A DNA stretch of 64,000 nucleotides from positions 5,543,875 to 5,607,874 of the forward strand of contig OX442315.1 of NCBI GenBank assembly GCA_949358305.1, given 5' to 3'. Below the pieces are notes generated by a model. It saw nothing but the letters and a program-made list of their open reading frames with translations, made no database searches and was not told the origin of the DNA. Both the position numbers and the translations under genes were made by a program. Positions 54,801 to 64,000 of the stretch are shown here, one piece after another (positions within the stretch are counted from its first letter, which is position 1; the number at the start of each line of letters is the position of its first letter). Origin of the DNA: Strigamia acuminata (taxonomy: Eukaryota; Arthropoda; Chilopoda; Geophilomorpha; Linotaeniidae).

Positions 54801-56150
54801 CCAAAGAATGACATTTTGGACCAAAAAAATGATAGTTTGGACCAAAAAATGACATTTTGGACCAAAAAATGACATTTTGGACCAAAAAAATTATGTTTTT
54901 AGCCCAAAATCGATGTTATTAACCCAAAATTTTTTTTCGTAAATTATCAGTTCGTATATTTTTTTTATTGTTGCAAGTGAGGAAATAGCAAAATACAAAA
55001 AAATCAGAAAAAAAAACATTTATTTTGATATATAAAAAAAAAAAAACACTTTCTGGCCTCAAAATTGACCCTAGGTTGGGGCAGGGAGGGTTAATGCAGT
55101 TACATCGCTCATCCTACCTTGATTCAGCCCTGAATATAATAAAATAAATATTAAGCTTATTCATAAATGGTTGCTCATTTGTATACAATCTCGTCAAATC
55201 AGAAATTATTAATAAACGATTCCATTTTGTGTAAAACAGGAAGTAACCATTTATTTAATCCTTTAGATAAGTCAAAATACTTGCTACGTGACAGTGGAAC
55301 ATTCGTACCTTATCATTCGAAAGGATTTAGATGCAACTCTCATTCTAAAGTACAAAACAATAATTAATCATGAGTGACATTATTTAAAATTTACACTTTA
55401 TCCTTTCAGTTTTTTTTTGTGCAAACCCACAACGGGATCAATACGAAAATGTTTGCGATTCAGCCTCATGGCTCATTGATGACGGTGCAATTTACAAAGC
55501 AAACAGTTAATCCAATGCAACATGATCCTGCAATGTTGCACACTTGAATAACACAATATATTGTTTTGTAAATGTAGATCCTAAGGATGAACTCGCCAAT
55601 AAACCCATGCGTGCCAAAAGAGGTGTTGCAAAAATGCGAAACAAATTGTCTCGAAAGGAAAATGTCCGAAGAAAACATCAAGTGCAGGTGAAACACATGT
55701 GTTTTGCAATGCCTTTCATTCAACCTGTTAATTCTTTTTATTGAATCTCAACCAAAAAGATTGCCCTTTATGGATTTAACGACTGTACCTTTATGCAACA
55801 CATCGGCTTCAGCTAAACAATGCAGAAAGTCCTATTTGAATGTTTATTCCAATGTGGACGTTATTCGTGACTGCCACTGTCATCCTGCTTGCGACCAGGC
55901 AGTTTACACGCAATTGAGCGAATACTTCCAAATATACGACTCCGACTTTATGAATACAATATTTACAAAATTGAGGATGGAAAGCAATATAAACGAAATA
56001 TTTAAGCAGAAACTTGTTAAGCCGTTTGCAAAATTCATCAGTGACTGTGGCTCAATTTTAGGATTTTTTCTCGGAGCATCAGTTATCTCTTGCTTAGAAT
56101 TATTGCAAACTCTGTGCCTCTTCGTCGATAATAAAATAAATAGAAAATAG
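45855..56150 (+). CDS. Two DEG/ENaC sodium-channel units fused in one gene
   Basis: Exons joined by splice signals and phase: 45855-46185, 46249-46352, 47109-47187, 47967-48052, 48467-48571, 51777-51886, 52352-53159, 53794-53896, 55240-55349, 55410-55484, 55578-55687, 55760-56150. Total 2,412 nt, an open frame of 803 codons plus stop. Unit A: TM1 (LFAGTLTLFLCVFQCLDQII), post-TM1 FPAV motif, Cys-rich exon CVDERKTERCQSQC, TM2 with the GAS selectivity motif (FYVGASCLSIVD). Exon 7 continues without a stop through a basic linker of about 45 residues into unit B TM1 (CVLCGLCLYLIYEQ). Unit B ends with CVPKEVLQKCETNC and TM2 FFLGASVISCLELL. Both termini and the linker would be cytoplasmic, as the fold requires. 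DEG/ENaC channels are trimers in the plasma membrane. Each unit is shorter than usual (about 400 residues). Single weak spots are the acceptors before exons 11 and 12. Confidence 0.75.
46491..47047. mobile_element. hAT-type MITE, copy 2, with perfect 8-bp target duplication
   Basis: 557 bp with ends CAGTGTTGTATC and GATACAACACTG. It is flanked by ctttcaac at 46483-46490 and 47048-47055. The interior matches the element at 24309. It lies in intron 2 of the channel gene. Confidence 0.85.
47362..47810. mobile_element. Palindrome-rich MITE, CACC/GGTG core type
   Basis: Ends TACCGTCTTCCCCCGAA and GAGGAAGACGGTA. The interior is a series of palindromes built on AACACCATGGTGTT within ATTCG-type flanks. 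Same family as 48922-50503. It lies in intron 3 of the channel gene. Confidence 0.7.
49211..50250. mobile_element. Nested hAT-type element with an ORF
   Basis: Ends CAGGGCCGTGTCGACCTATG and its inverse (CAGGGCCGTGCCGATCTATG read from the right) are flanked by caaattat and cgaattat, an 8-bp duplication with one change. It carries no hAT transposase; the only sizeable frame is a minus-strand ORF of about 210 codons. Surrounding DNA repeats GACACGAATT many times. Confidence 0.7.
49617..50250 (-). CDS. MBD-like ORF inside the hAT element
   Basis: The open frame (formally from 50342) enters the element at its right inverted repeat and stops at 49617. The middle is acidic (DNDDRQHYSDEDVRPPLP). Residues before the end read PPLVWKKIEKMRPTGQRDID, then YDTPKLRSIPDVKRYC, a pattern like a methyl-CpG-binding domain (W, then K-x-RS-x-P-x-V/L-x-x-Y). 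No start codon is obvious within the element. It may be a captured host gene fragment or an accessory transposon protein. The assignment is tentative and based on pattern only. Confidence 0.4.
50511..51615. mobile_element. Inverted-repeat element, copy 1, interrupted by a MITE
   Basis: Left sequence GGGACTCCGGATTGTTGG...TTGTCTAGGGGTCGGA is mirrored at about 51480-51560 (TCCGACCCCTAGACAAC...CAATCCAGAGTCCC), giving inverted ends of about 70 bp. The left arm is split by the MITE at 50561-50883. The interior is GC-rich and repeated at 53187-53790. ORFs in it are not conserved between the copies. Confidence 0.6.
50561..50883. mobile_element. 323-bp MITE with 8-bp target duplication
   Basis: Inverted TTCATTTCGTCGCCC near both ends, flanked by cctttaat at 50553-50560 and 50884-50891. 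The interior has a CCTAACCTGA-type tandem tract (50671-50725). Confidence 0.65.
53187..53790. mobile_element. Inverted-repeat element, copy 2 (left end missing)
   Basis: Resembles 51050-51615 over its length with many substitutions (shared GACTTAGGTCCTGTGTGTGAC and CCTAACAGCACTGCCA). It fills almost all of intron 7 of the channel gene, between donor 53160 and acceptor 53793. Confidence 0.65.
53897..55239 (+). other. Intron 8 of the channel gene
   Basis: Holds the piggyBac-like MITE (54461-55090). Apart from that it contains AT-rich DNA, a run of repeated AACGC near 54120, and GATCTCG motifs near 54025-54050 that recur at about 62225-62265. No exon of the channel was found in it. Confidence 0.5.
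54461..55090. mobile_element. piggyBac-like MITE, 630 bp, TTAA target
   Basis: Flanked by TTAA (54457-54460 and 55091-55094). Ends CCCTAGCAGCCCCAACC and GGTTGGGGCAGGGAGGG are imperfect inverses starting with CCC, as in piggyBac. Inside, 54795-54890 is a 20-bp tandem repeat on TTTGGACCAAAAAATGACAT. No transposase. Confidence 0.75.
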
Positions 56151-57153
56151 AGTAAAATGGTTTTTGACATTTACGAAGTAAATGCAAAATGTTACGGAGT
56201 ATTTCCTTCCGATAATTCCAGCTCACTATTACTTTGACAAACCTCACTATTTGAAACTATGTAGAACATTAGAAAATGTATCACAGTTAGTTTGAATAAA
56301 TAATGTATTGGCCCAAGATCGTATATTTAAATTGCAGTGATGTTGTGTTCAAATACAACGCCATCGTGTTTGTGTTGGATTCTAATCAATCTTTATCAAA
56401 AACTCCTGAAAATGCGGGCTTGTAAAAAAATTCGAATACAACAGAATTGTTTGAAATGTCGTAGATCGAATTTATGATTTGCCTCGAATTAACGCAGGGC
56501 GTATCTAAACGCTGGCTCTTGGTTAAATGCCGGGGGCTCGGCGGCATGTAGTGCACTAAACGCCGCCGCAAACCGACCCGCCCGGGACGGGGTCAGGTTG
56601 AGAAAATTAATAAACGCCCCGGCATGTATTCGAGGCAGTACGGTATTTGAAAACTGATTATATTTACTGTTTTTGCTGAATTGGCTGATGCTCAAAATAA
56701 AACATGCTTTAAGGTTGAAAAACAAGTTTATTGTGTCTACTTTGGGGTTTACAAAACTAAAAACAGGCTAAACAAGGTCAAACTCCACATCTGGACACAT
56801 GTCGCTCCATCATTAAAGTGTCCCCTAAATGTTGACCTCTCTCTTGTTGCTATCCCACCCCACTCTAACTCAAAACTTAAAAATCCAGTTTTCACAAATT
56901 CTGTTATTTTCGGGGTAAGGCGGTAGCTGCCAGTCAACAAAAATAATGCAGATGCAGCAAAATAGAAGAGAAGCACCGATGATAGTAAAATGCACTCACG
57001 AACTAAAATTGGATGCTTTTAAATACGTTGTGTACTCGTCTAGAATAGACTCTCTAAATGCCTACGAGTTTGATTGCTAGAAATATGAAAGCACATTGCT
57101 ATTGCACCCCACCAAAAATCGGCTCGCAACCCCCAATTTGATTTTATAACAAT
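56151..57153. other. Intergenic DNA after the channel gene
   Basis: Contains a short MITE at 56477-56645 (TGCCTCGAATTA at the left, CGAGGCAGTACGGTA at the right, GC-rich inside) related to that at 15391. The remainder shows no gene and no clear polyadenylation signal beyond AATAAA at 56296. Confidence 0.5.
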
Positions 57154-57971
57154 TGTCGCGTCCTACCTGGTGATAGGTTTAATGAGCTAACGTGTATTAC
57201 TTTACCTGTGATCCTACTAAATATGTAAATTACCCAAATGAATACTAAGTATATTTAAATGAACAAATAGGTTTATTCAATAGGCGTAAGCCTTAAAATA
57301 CACTCAGTATAAAACTAGAGTCGACTTGGTCAGAGTCGAACAAAGGATTTCCCAAGATGGCGTCGTCGGTTCCGCGTGGTCGGCGGAACAAAGGCGGCGT
57401 CTCGAGTTGTCGTAAATTCGTCACGGATTCGTCGTTCACGGACGCGGTGGAATGCTCTTTCGAGTCTTCTATCCGTGCCTGTTGTCTAGGGGTTGGTTTT
57501 AGCGTCGCAAGGCTCCGTCCAGAAACGTGGAGTTTCTTACAGGGCACTCGGACACTTCGCAATGGAAATAATCGTGGGTCGATTATTTGGTGTGAATCCA
57601 CAAGGGTTATTTTCCTGCTTTCGCGGGGAAATAACACACAGTGTAAATTCGTGAGAGTTACAGTTGCACTGGAATCAGCGGTCCTCTATCAATCCTAACT
57701 TTTGGTGGAGTTGGCCTGACGGTGAGGTAGTTGCTGTGTTCTTGGTGTCGTTTGTGTAAGTTCTGCTTGTAGGGCGCGAAACTCTACCTGATATAGGCCA
57801 GGGTGAGGGGCCTGGCTCGGCCAATGGGGGCCGTCCACGCATCACCTCACCCCCTCGGGGCACGCGCTTCCCAGGGGGGGAAGGCGGAGCCAACGCGAGG
57901 GAACTGACCTTTCCTAGTGACTCATGCGGATGGCGTCCACTGGAGGGACGACCACCCGCGGGGTCACCACA
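57154..57971 (-). mobile_element. Solo LTR (818 bp)
   Basis: On the minus strand it begins TGTGGTGACCCC and ends ACGCGACA, sharing both ends with the Gypsy LTR. It is flanked by caat at 57150-57153 and 57972-57975. The inner block CCTCTATCAATCC...GGCCTGACGGTGAGGT is shared with the LTR at 31186. Confidence 0.8.
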
Positions 57972-58233
57972 CAATGTTTTGAATGGAGTTGAATTAAGCA
58001 CAGACTAGTGAGGAACCCGTGCGGCTGCACTATAAAATTTGATATTTTTTTTGGGCCGCTATTCCACGCGCGACAGGGGTTGGCACGACGTCGCGATCCT
58101 GGATACGTCCAACATTCGATGTAGCGATGTCGCGCCAACCCATGTTGTGATTATTCGATGTAGCGACGTCGCGCCAACCCATGTGTGTAACATGTGTAAG
58201 CGCGACGTATGTATTGGTTGGCGCAACATTTGC
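57972..58233. repeat. GTCGCGCCAACCCATG repeats left of the TFIIB relic
   Basis: GATGTAGCGA(T/C)GTCGCGCC-type units occur near 58120 and 58157, with a further variant near 58200-58230. The same GTCGCGCCA motif recurs to the right of the TFIIB relic at about 58691 and 58755. Confidence 0.6.
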
Positions 58234-58672
58234 TGAATCGTCACGTCAGCGTACCCGGCCACCTCCGCGATCTCCGCCCGACTCTTCCTATCCCCAGCCG
58301 CGTGACTCGCCATATAAATCGCCGCCGCCGCGATCGACACAGGACTCCTACCGGACACTATCTCCAACTCGACCGCCTTTCTCGCAATATTCGTGGCAGT
58401 ACGCTGCGTCGAGTGCGTCAACCCCAAATTCCCACATTACCTTGCCATAAAATCCCCCGTAGTAATCAACTCTACTTTCGTCTCCAACGCCTTGAGAATT
58501 AGCTTAAAACAGCGCCCGATCACCTTCTCCTTGAACGTCCTCGGCACTCCCTCCTGCCGACACGCCAAATACAAACACGATGAGACCACGGCATCGATGG
58601 CCCGGCCTTTGAGCGACTTTCCGTCGCGCACTTGCTTGAATAAGTTGTTGGGTTTGGGTTGGCGGAATTGTC
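58234..58672 (-). pseudogene. TFIIB pseudogene, intronless
   Basis: One minus-strand frame encodes both cyclin-like repeats of transcription factor [63 protein letters not shown], then a TAA codon at 58437-58439, then CGNLGLTHSTQRTATNIA, ARKAVELEIVSGRSPVS and GYADVTIQQ. About 11 codons are missing after RTFKE without loss of frame. The N-terminal zinc ribbon and the C-terminal end are absent. No introns remain, so a processed copy is likely. The low divergence of the protein suggests a fairly recent origin. Confidence 0.85.
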
Positions 58673-58712
58673 GTTGTCGTTATTACGACGTGTCGCGCCA
58701 ATTCATCTTATA

Positions 58713-58835
58713 ATGTCGCTCTTGCTGATACCACGCATATCAGCAAGAGCGACATGTCGCGCCAGTTCATCTTGCAGCACAAGGTTTGTATAATGTCGCT
58801 CTTGTTGATACCACGCATATCAGCAAGAGCGACGT
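58713..58835. repeat. Two tandem hairpins
   Basis: 58713-58730 and 58738-58755 are perfect 18-bp inverted arms (ATGTCGCTCTTGCTGATA) around CCACGCA. The second hairpin, 58793-58810 with 58818-58835, has the same loop and a few changes in the arms. Between them is the GTCGCGCCA motif. Confidence 0.8.
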
Positions 58836-59059
58836 CGCACCTATGAATTTTTACCGGTACGTAACACCTTTTTTTTGTGTAATTTTGACTCTTTATGTAA
58901 CATTTCATTTATCATTATACTGTATACATGTGGTGGGTTATTTCTACCATATCTACTCCTTACTCTTTGGGTTGGGAGTTGCATTTGTTGTTGTTGGTCT
59001 CCCATACAATTATTTTCCACAAAATTGCAACTTTGATCAACATCCAGTTGTTGATTGCC

Positions 59060-59335
59060 CGAAAATGTCATCTTTCAGCCTAAAAATGTCGTTTTTCAGC
59101 TTACAAATGTCGTTTTCCAGCCTAAAAATGTCGTTTTCCAGCCTAAAAATGTCGTTTTCCAGCTTAAAAATGTCGTTTTTCAGCATAAAAATGTCGTTTC
59201 AGCCTAAAGATCTAATTTTTCAGCCTAAAAATCTCATTTTTCAGCCTAAAAATCTCATTTTTCAGCCTAAAAATCTCATTTTTCAGCCTAAAATTCTCAT
59301 TTTTCAGCCTAAAAATGTCATGTCAATAAAATGTA
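59060..59335. repeat. Minisatellite, unit about 21-22 bp
   Basis: About a dozen units on TTTCAGCCTAAAAATGTCGT (left) and TTTCAGCCTAAAAATCTCAT (right). A 192-codon plus-strand ORF across it is an artefact. Confidence 0.9.
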
Positions 59336-60990
59336 TCATTTCAAAGAAAGCTTTTTTTATTTAGGTGACTAATCTTAAATGGTAACTACCGGTAAACTAC
59401 GTTCATGCGCATATACCGCGTTTAACTAAAATTATGTCGAACTAATAACTTCTTCTAAGATAAGAAAAATTGTGAAAGGAAAAGGTACACGAATCGCCCG
59501 TTCGGTTCAAAGAATCCCCGCACACAGATTTCAGTTATTACCGTATTATCTTTATGCATACAGGCACAACTTTACGATTCCTGGCTTGTTGCTGCAATTT
59601 CTCGGCTGGGCGCGAAAGCATCGACGTAATTGCTTGTCAGAGACGGGAGAGCAGAATGCGGAGATCGAGTTTTTACAATTTCCCTAAAAGTTTAAACGTG
59701 GTGATTAGGATTTTGAATTAAAAAATTGAATATTTAAGATTGACGTACCGTTGGAGTCGGAGGGGATTTCAATATTCATCGCTTCGGAGTCGTATAAAAA
59801 GGTGAAACGGAATCCTTGAGATATTTAAAGATACGGTAATTTAATTTCGTTGTGCAATCTGTAGTTCTTAAAGTAAAATTTGAATCCTTTATTCAGTTTG
59901 AACGATGGGGTATTTTTATTGTTATCAGTGATAATTTTTAATTACTTGATACGTTCGTTTTAACTCAGACTTCATTCTTATTGAATGCACGTTCCTGGTT
60001 TAAGGCGTCAGGTTTTAGTGATTGCTCCGTGTGGTCTGGAGTACATGACGGTTTGGTTTTAACTTTGAACTTTAAGTCAAAACTTAGCTTTTGTACAAGG
60101 TTTGTTTTTACTAGTTTGGCTTGTTCTTTTTACGAAACAAATATGTGGATCTATAATAATTTATCTCACCATAACCACTTCATCCTGGCACAAAGTGTGT
60201 CGACCGGCATGGCAAAACTGTTGGGTTGCAAACCCATTTTGAAGTGCTTAAATATTTGTTCCTGTGTTACGTGATTTATTGGTTACACAATTTCCGAGTA
60301 TGTGTAACAAGTGTGTTGTAAATTAATGTCCCGATCCAGTGTTCAACCGATAATGATTTTTATCAATGCTTGTTATGTACCGCGGTTGAATATTCTCTCC
60401 TTTACAGCACACGTCCCTGATGTCGTCTGCTTGAAAAAGCGATTTGTGTTTTATCCTTTTTCCTTGGTTTATCGATTATTAATGTCGGTGTTTTTTACTT
60501 GCGATTGTAAAGGACAAATCATTGGAAACTTGACAATGATTTATCCTATGTTGTTAGAGAGTGCAAATAGCCTCTAACCGTGTATCACCTGATATTCTCA
60601 CGAATTAAAGATGGCGCACGCATGTCGGTTTCGCGCACCGTTTCAACTGATGTTTCTTTTGATTTCGTTTGCAGAATTGCCGGGAATAACCCCACAAAAA
60701 CTACCCGATCATTTCTGAATTTATTTTCTATTTAATTTTTAATAAGATGCGCTTTGTGAGGTTGTATTCAGAAGATAGATTTTAATAATCACCCTTTCTG
60801 CCAGCGATGCGGCGAAAAACATACGTAAGTGTCGTTTTCATGATTTATTTAATGCGATTTACTAGACTAAAGTGGTATTTATAGCACGCAGCATCTACCG
60901 AATTACACGATCAAGTGGCTCCACCTAACGGCAATTAGCTAAATTAAGCTTCTCGTGTTGTCGCGCTATTCGAGTTAGTGTTAAGTTGTC
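59336..60990. other. Intergenic DNA upstream of gene U with a Gypsy-spacer relic
   Basis: 60300-60585 is recognisably similar to 9350-9600 of the Gypsy element (ATGTCCCG, then TTTTTATCAATGCTTGTTA, then GGACAAATCATT, then GAGTGCAAATAGCCTC). 59472-59690 holds a 71-codon ORF with no recognisable domain. 60600-60990 contains GATGGCGCACGC and is the likely promoter region of gene U. Confidence 0.45.
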
Positions 60991-63900
60991 ATGGACTCGG
61001 AAATCGCCAGTTGTATCAGGTAATTCTGTAATAGGTACTATTTTGTACGTTCTTTTATTAGATCTGTAATTCACTCGAGAAGTTGTTGCAAGAAATTGGT
61101 CAGTGAGTGGGCACTTTTGTAAACCGAGCGTGTAACTCGCAGTGTGTCACTGGCAAAACTAATCTGTAATAATTTGTGTGCTTCGCAAATCAATTTAAAT
61201 GGAAACTTGTGTATATTTTTTCATTAGATGTGGTTTGAAAAGTCGGAATTTAAGAGAAAGGGCTTGTGGTCACGTGTACTGCCGCAGATGTATTTCAAAA
61301 GCAGAATTAAGTGGTCTCCCAGTTTGTTCGCTCGATCATTCCAACTTGGCGTGTATTGTAAGTACAGAACAACTAGAGATATTTTTCGATTAATTTTTTT
61401 ATTAAATTCCTGTGTTAGGACAAACTTGAGGGTCTCTCGTTTTCGGAAGATGATATTTGCTGTTACTGCCATGTTCCACTGGATCTGGATGACATTAAAG
61501 TAATTTTCATAAAATTAATTAATGCAAAACTCTTAGGATTTAAATAAAAACATTAGGATTTAATTCCATTGTATAAAAGGGATATTTTTTAAACCGCGTA
61601 TTCAAAACTGCCATTTTTGTCAGCAATTACAATTTTGGTTTTTCGTTTGTTAAATTAAATTAATTAACTGAGTGCACTGTATATCACTTGTTTCTGTAAC
61701 TAGGGCCATTATGCTAAGTGTGAAAAATATCCAATCAGCTGCGAGTTTTGCAACAGGAAGTTAATCCGCCAGAAAGTAGGTTTATGCAAGAATAACTGAT
61801 TAACTGAAAAGGGTGTCAATAAACAGAAATTTTATCCAGATGAATGTCCATCGGCAAGAATGTGGCCGCAATTTACGTTGGTGCAAGTTTTCTTCAATTG
61901 GTTGTCGATATCAAGTGGGTCGTTCACTACAATCAAACAAATGAGAGAATGTATGATTTTATTAACATTATCATTGCAGGGAACACGATTGGATCTTGAA
62001 CGACACGAAGGCGATAATGTCCAGCTTCACATGGAGTTGATGATGAATTTATTGCTGACTATGCAAACTGAGGTAGAATAATAATTGCAAAGACAGTTAT
62101 CATAGTTCTTCGAATTAACGTCGCCCATGATTACAAGTCGCGGCAAAATTTCACTAATTCGGATACAAGTCACCCTCAATTCTATACTTCCAGTATCTGG
62201 GCTGTTTTCAAGTCTCGGTTTTCCGAGACGAGATCCGAATGTCCCACGACGAGATCTTGTACGAGATCAGACGTGCTATCAGCCTGGCTTTTGAAAGAAA
62301 CCGACATTTTTTAGGGTAAAAAAAAATTTACAATGTGCTTTATAGCACAAAGGAACGTAACAGGCTGCGCACGAGAAACCCGAGGTGCGCGAGAGCTGCA
62401 CTAAGTGCCTTGTATTGCGGGTGAGTGATCAGCCTGTGGGGGCAGCTGGTCACAAAGTGAACGTTAAAGGTCTTAGCCGTTAGGAGAAACAATAAAAAAT
62501 GTACAAATCACGTTATGACTCGTAATGTGAATTGTACATTTTTTATTATATCTCGTAATAATGAAATCTCGTTTTGCCGTGACCAAGATTACGAGAATTG
62601 AATGTAGAATTTTAAAGCCGCGACTTTTAATCAAAGAAGTGCGGTATTTTTGGTTCAACTTGTTTGTGTTTCAGCAATTGAGTAATGCATCTATGTTAGC
62701 ACGCTCATTTAACGAACTTATGGCTCATAAAGATGTGATTAACAGTGTTCAGGTATTGGTGTTGAGAAAATGGAAGGTTTAATCAAGTGAGATAGAATTT
62801 AGTTTGTTTGAGTGTAGTGTAAAGTGGATAAGAGCAGCGTTAGTAGTCGTAGAGCTGAACAGAACGAGTGCTGTGCGAAACTGAAATTAGTCCAAGGTAT
62901 AATTAAAAAGTTTTGTCCATTACATTATTTAATTGGGAATATTTCACTAGATAATTTGGAAGAAACACTAAAACGCCAAGAAATGGTAATTAATTTCTCC
63001 AAACAGCGGATAATACATCTCGAAAAAACCTTAGGTAAAAATTAGGCGGTGGCTACGTTCATGTCCGATGTGAACGTATTATTTTCATGACGCGCTGTGA
63101 TTGGCTGAGACCCATTGATGTCGATTCGTTTCCTCGATGTAAGTTTTCTCAAATTTGATGTTCTCGAGGTTTTAGCTTCTCCCTTGACCCCCCCCCCCCA
63201 GACCTAACCTTATCCGTTTTTAGCAAAGTCGACGAAATGAGAATTTTCATCAATGTATTTCAATGCGTCTCTCAACCAATCACGCCGCGTCATGAAAATA
63301 ATACGTTCATGTCGGACATGAACGTAGCCACTTCGTAAAAGGCACGTAGAAATTATTCTTGAGAAAAGGCTTATTTGTGCTGTGTTTACATATGCATGCA
63401 GATGATTTGAAGAAGACTGTAGAAACCGACGGTGTGGAAAGGAAACAGCAGTTCAATGATCTGGAAATGAAATTAAACGCGAAGATGGAAGAATTTATAT
63501 CGCGAAACAGTCACTCACAAGACCCTCAGTTGGCACTTAATTGTGGTAGTGATCCTTAATTAATTTTTGATAATTTAAAATTTTTCGTAAACATTTTTTT
63601 TACTTAAAGAATCGTTGAATCAAACAACGAAAATGACAGAGATGAATTCGCAAACGTTCATCGTCAGCGCTGCTAAGAGTACGTATTGTATGGGGTGAAA
63701 GTAGAAAAAATGTCTATCCGGAATGCCACAGTCGTGTTCAAAAAACTGGACCCTCAGACAAGGTTATGCAAGTATTATCACCTGTTGATGTCTGGTGTTT
63801 AACCTAGTGGCAAAACACGAAATTACTCACAATTTCAATTGCCAGCCTAGAGTGAGGGTCCAGTTTTTTTGAACACGACTGTAAGTGCTGCGTAAGTGAA

Positions 63901-64000
63901 CTTTTTATCTATTTCTGAAGAAATTGAAGAACTGAATACAAAGATGAAGGAGTTTGAGAAAGACATGGCTGACCAACAGCAGTCATTAAGTAGGTTTCCT
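60991..64000 (+). CDS. TRAF-family gene U with a complete RING (3' end outside window)
   Basis: Exons: 60991-61019 (29 nt, MDSEIASCI), 61228-61357, 61419-61499, 61704-61775, 61840-61914, 61980-62072, 62675-62752, 62833-62896, 62951-63034, 63402-63545, 63610-63678, 63921-63989, all in phase. The RING is of the C3HC3D type seen in TRAFs: C-x2-C, ACGH, YC-x2-C, then PVCSLD. TRAF-type zinc fingers follow (CCYCHVPLD, CEKYPISCEFCNRKL, CGRNLRWCKFSSIGC), then coiled-coil exons. The MATH domain should lie beyond 64000. Exon sizes and phases match T0-T4, so these are one family, but U alone has all RING ligands and may be the active E3 ligase. The acceptor of exon 8 (62833) is weak. Two MITEs sit in introns. 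Confidence 0.8.
62100..62674 (+). other. Intron 6 of gene U
   Basis: Contains GAGATC-rich sequence around 62225-62265 (CGAGACGAGATCCG) and an inverted pair AAAAAATGTACAAATCACG / CATTACGA...GTACATTTTTTA at 62495-62545 that looks like a small foldback. No exon seen. Confidence 0.4.
63049..63331. mobile_element. 283-bp MITE in gene U
   Basis: Inverted ends of about 63 bp, starting GTGGCTACGTTCATGTCCGA, with few mismatches. The interior contains a C10-type run (63188-63199). It lies in an intron. Confidence 0.75.
63729..63882. mobile_element. Tc1/mariner-type MITE in gene U
   Basis: About 28-bp inverted ends, ACAGTCGTGTTCAAAAAACT then GGACCCTCA. The right flank begins with TA; the left TA has changed. 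Intronic. Confidence 0.65.

Noticed and set aside
58786-59364. 192-codon ORF across 59.1-59.3 kb
   Set aside because: Follows the 21-22-bp minisatellite; the non-repeat part has no recognisable domain.
1-64000. CRISPR arrays, operons or bacterial genes
   Set aside because: The tandem repeats have no spacers, and introns, splice sites and gene families are those of an animal.

Overview
The window looks like nuclear DNA of an invertebrate animal, possibly an arthropod, though I cannot name the species. Genes are split by GT-AG introns. There are animal-type TRAF/MATH, BTB-BACK and DEG/ENaC genes, and much of the rest is transposable elements.

Layout. (1) Positions 1-32.2 kb hold a tandem array of TRAF-like genes on the minus strand, called T0 to T5 here. 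Each intact copy runs from a 29-nt first exon and a reduced RING exon, through TRAF-type zinc-finger exons and very short coiled-coil exons, to a 3' MATH exon. T0 is cut by the window edge, T1 is split by a 13,969-bp Ty3/Gypsy element, T2-T4 look intact, and T5 is a truncated pseudogene holding a solo LTR. (2) The Gypsy element (946-14914) has identical-looking LTRs, a 4-bp target duplication, a tRNA-Pro-like primer site, gag, a -1 frameshift signal with two slippery heptamers, pol, and a large unrecognised third ORF that is probably spliced. (3) At 32.6-34.6 kb a plus-strand gene encodes a signal peptide, a coiled coil and a MATH domain. (4) At 37.0-38.7 kb lies an intronless BTB-BACK gene. 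(5) 38.7-45.5 kb is filled with MITEs, foldbacks and hairpin-rich DNA. (6) At 45.9-56.2 kb a 12-exon plus-strand gene encodes two complete DEG/ENaC channel units in one reading frame. Its introns hold hAT, piggyBac-like and palindromic elements, one of which carries an MBD-like ORF. (7) At 57.2-58.8 kb are a second solo LTR and a broken TFIIB copy. (8) At 61.0-64.0 kb a plus-strand TRAF gene with a complete RING runs off the window.

The most unusual items are the head-to-tail fused DEG/ENaC gene, two LTR insertions at nearly the same codon of two MATH paralogues, and the Gypsy element's tandem frameshift site and third ORF. Coding exons were joined by hand from splice signals and reading phase. 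No transcript data or database search was available.
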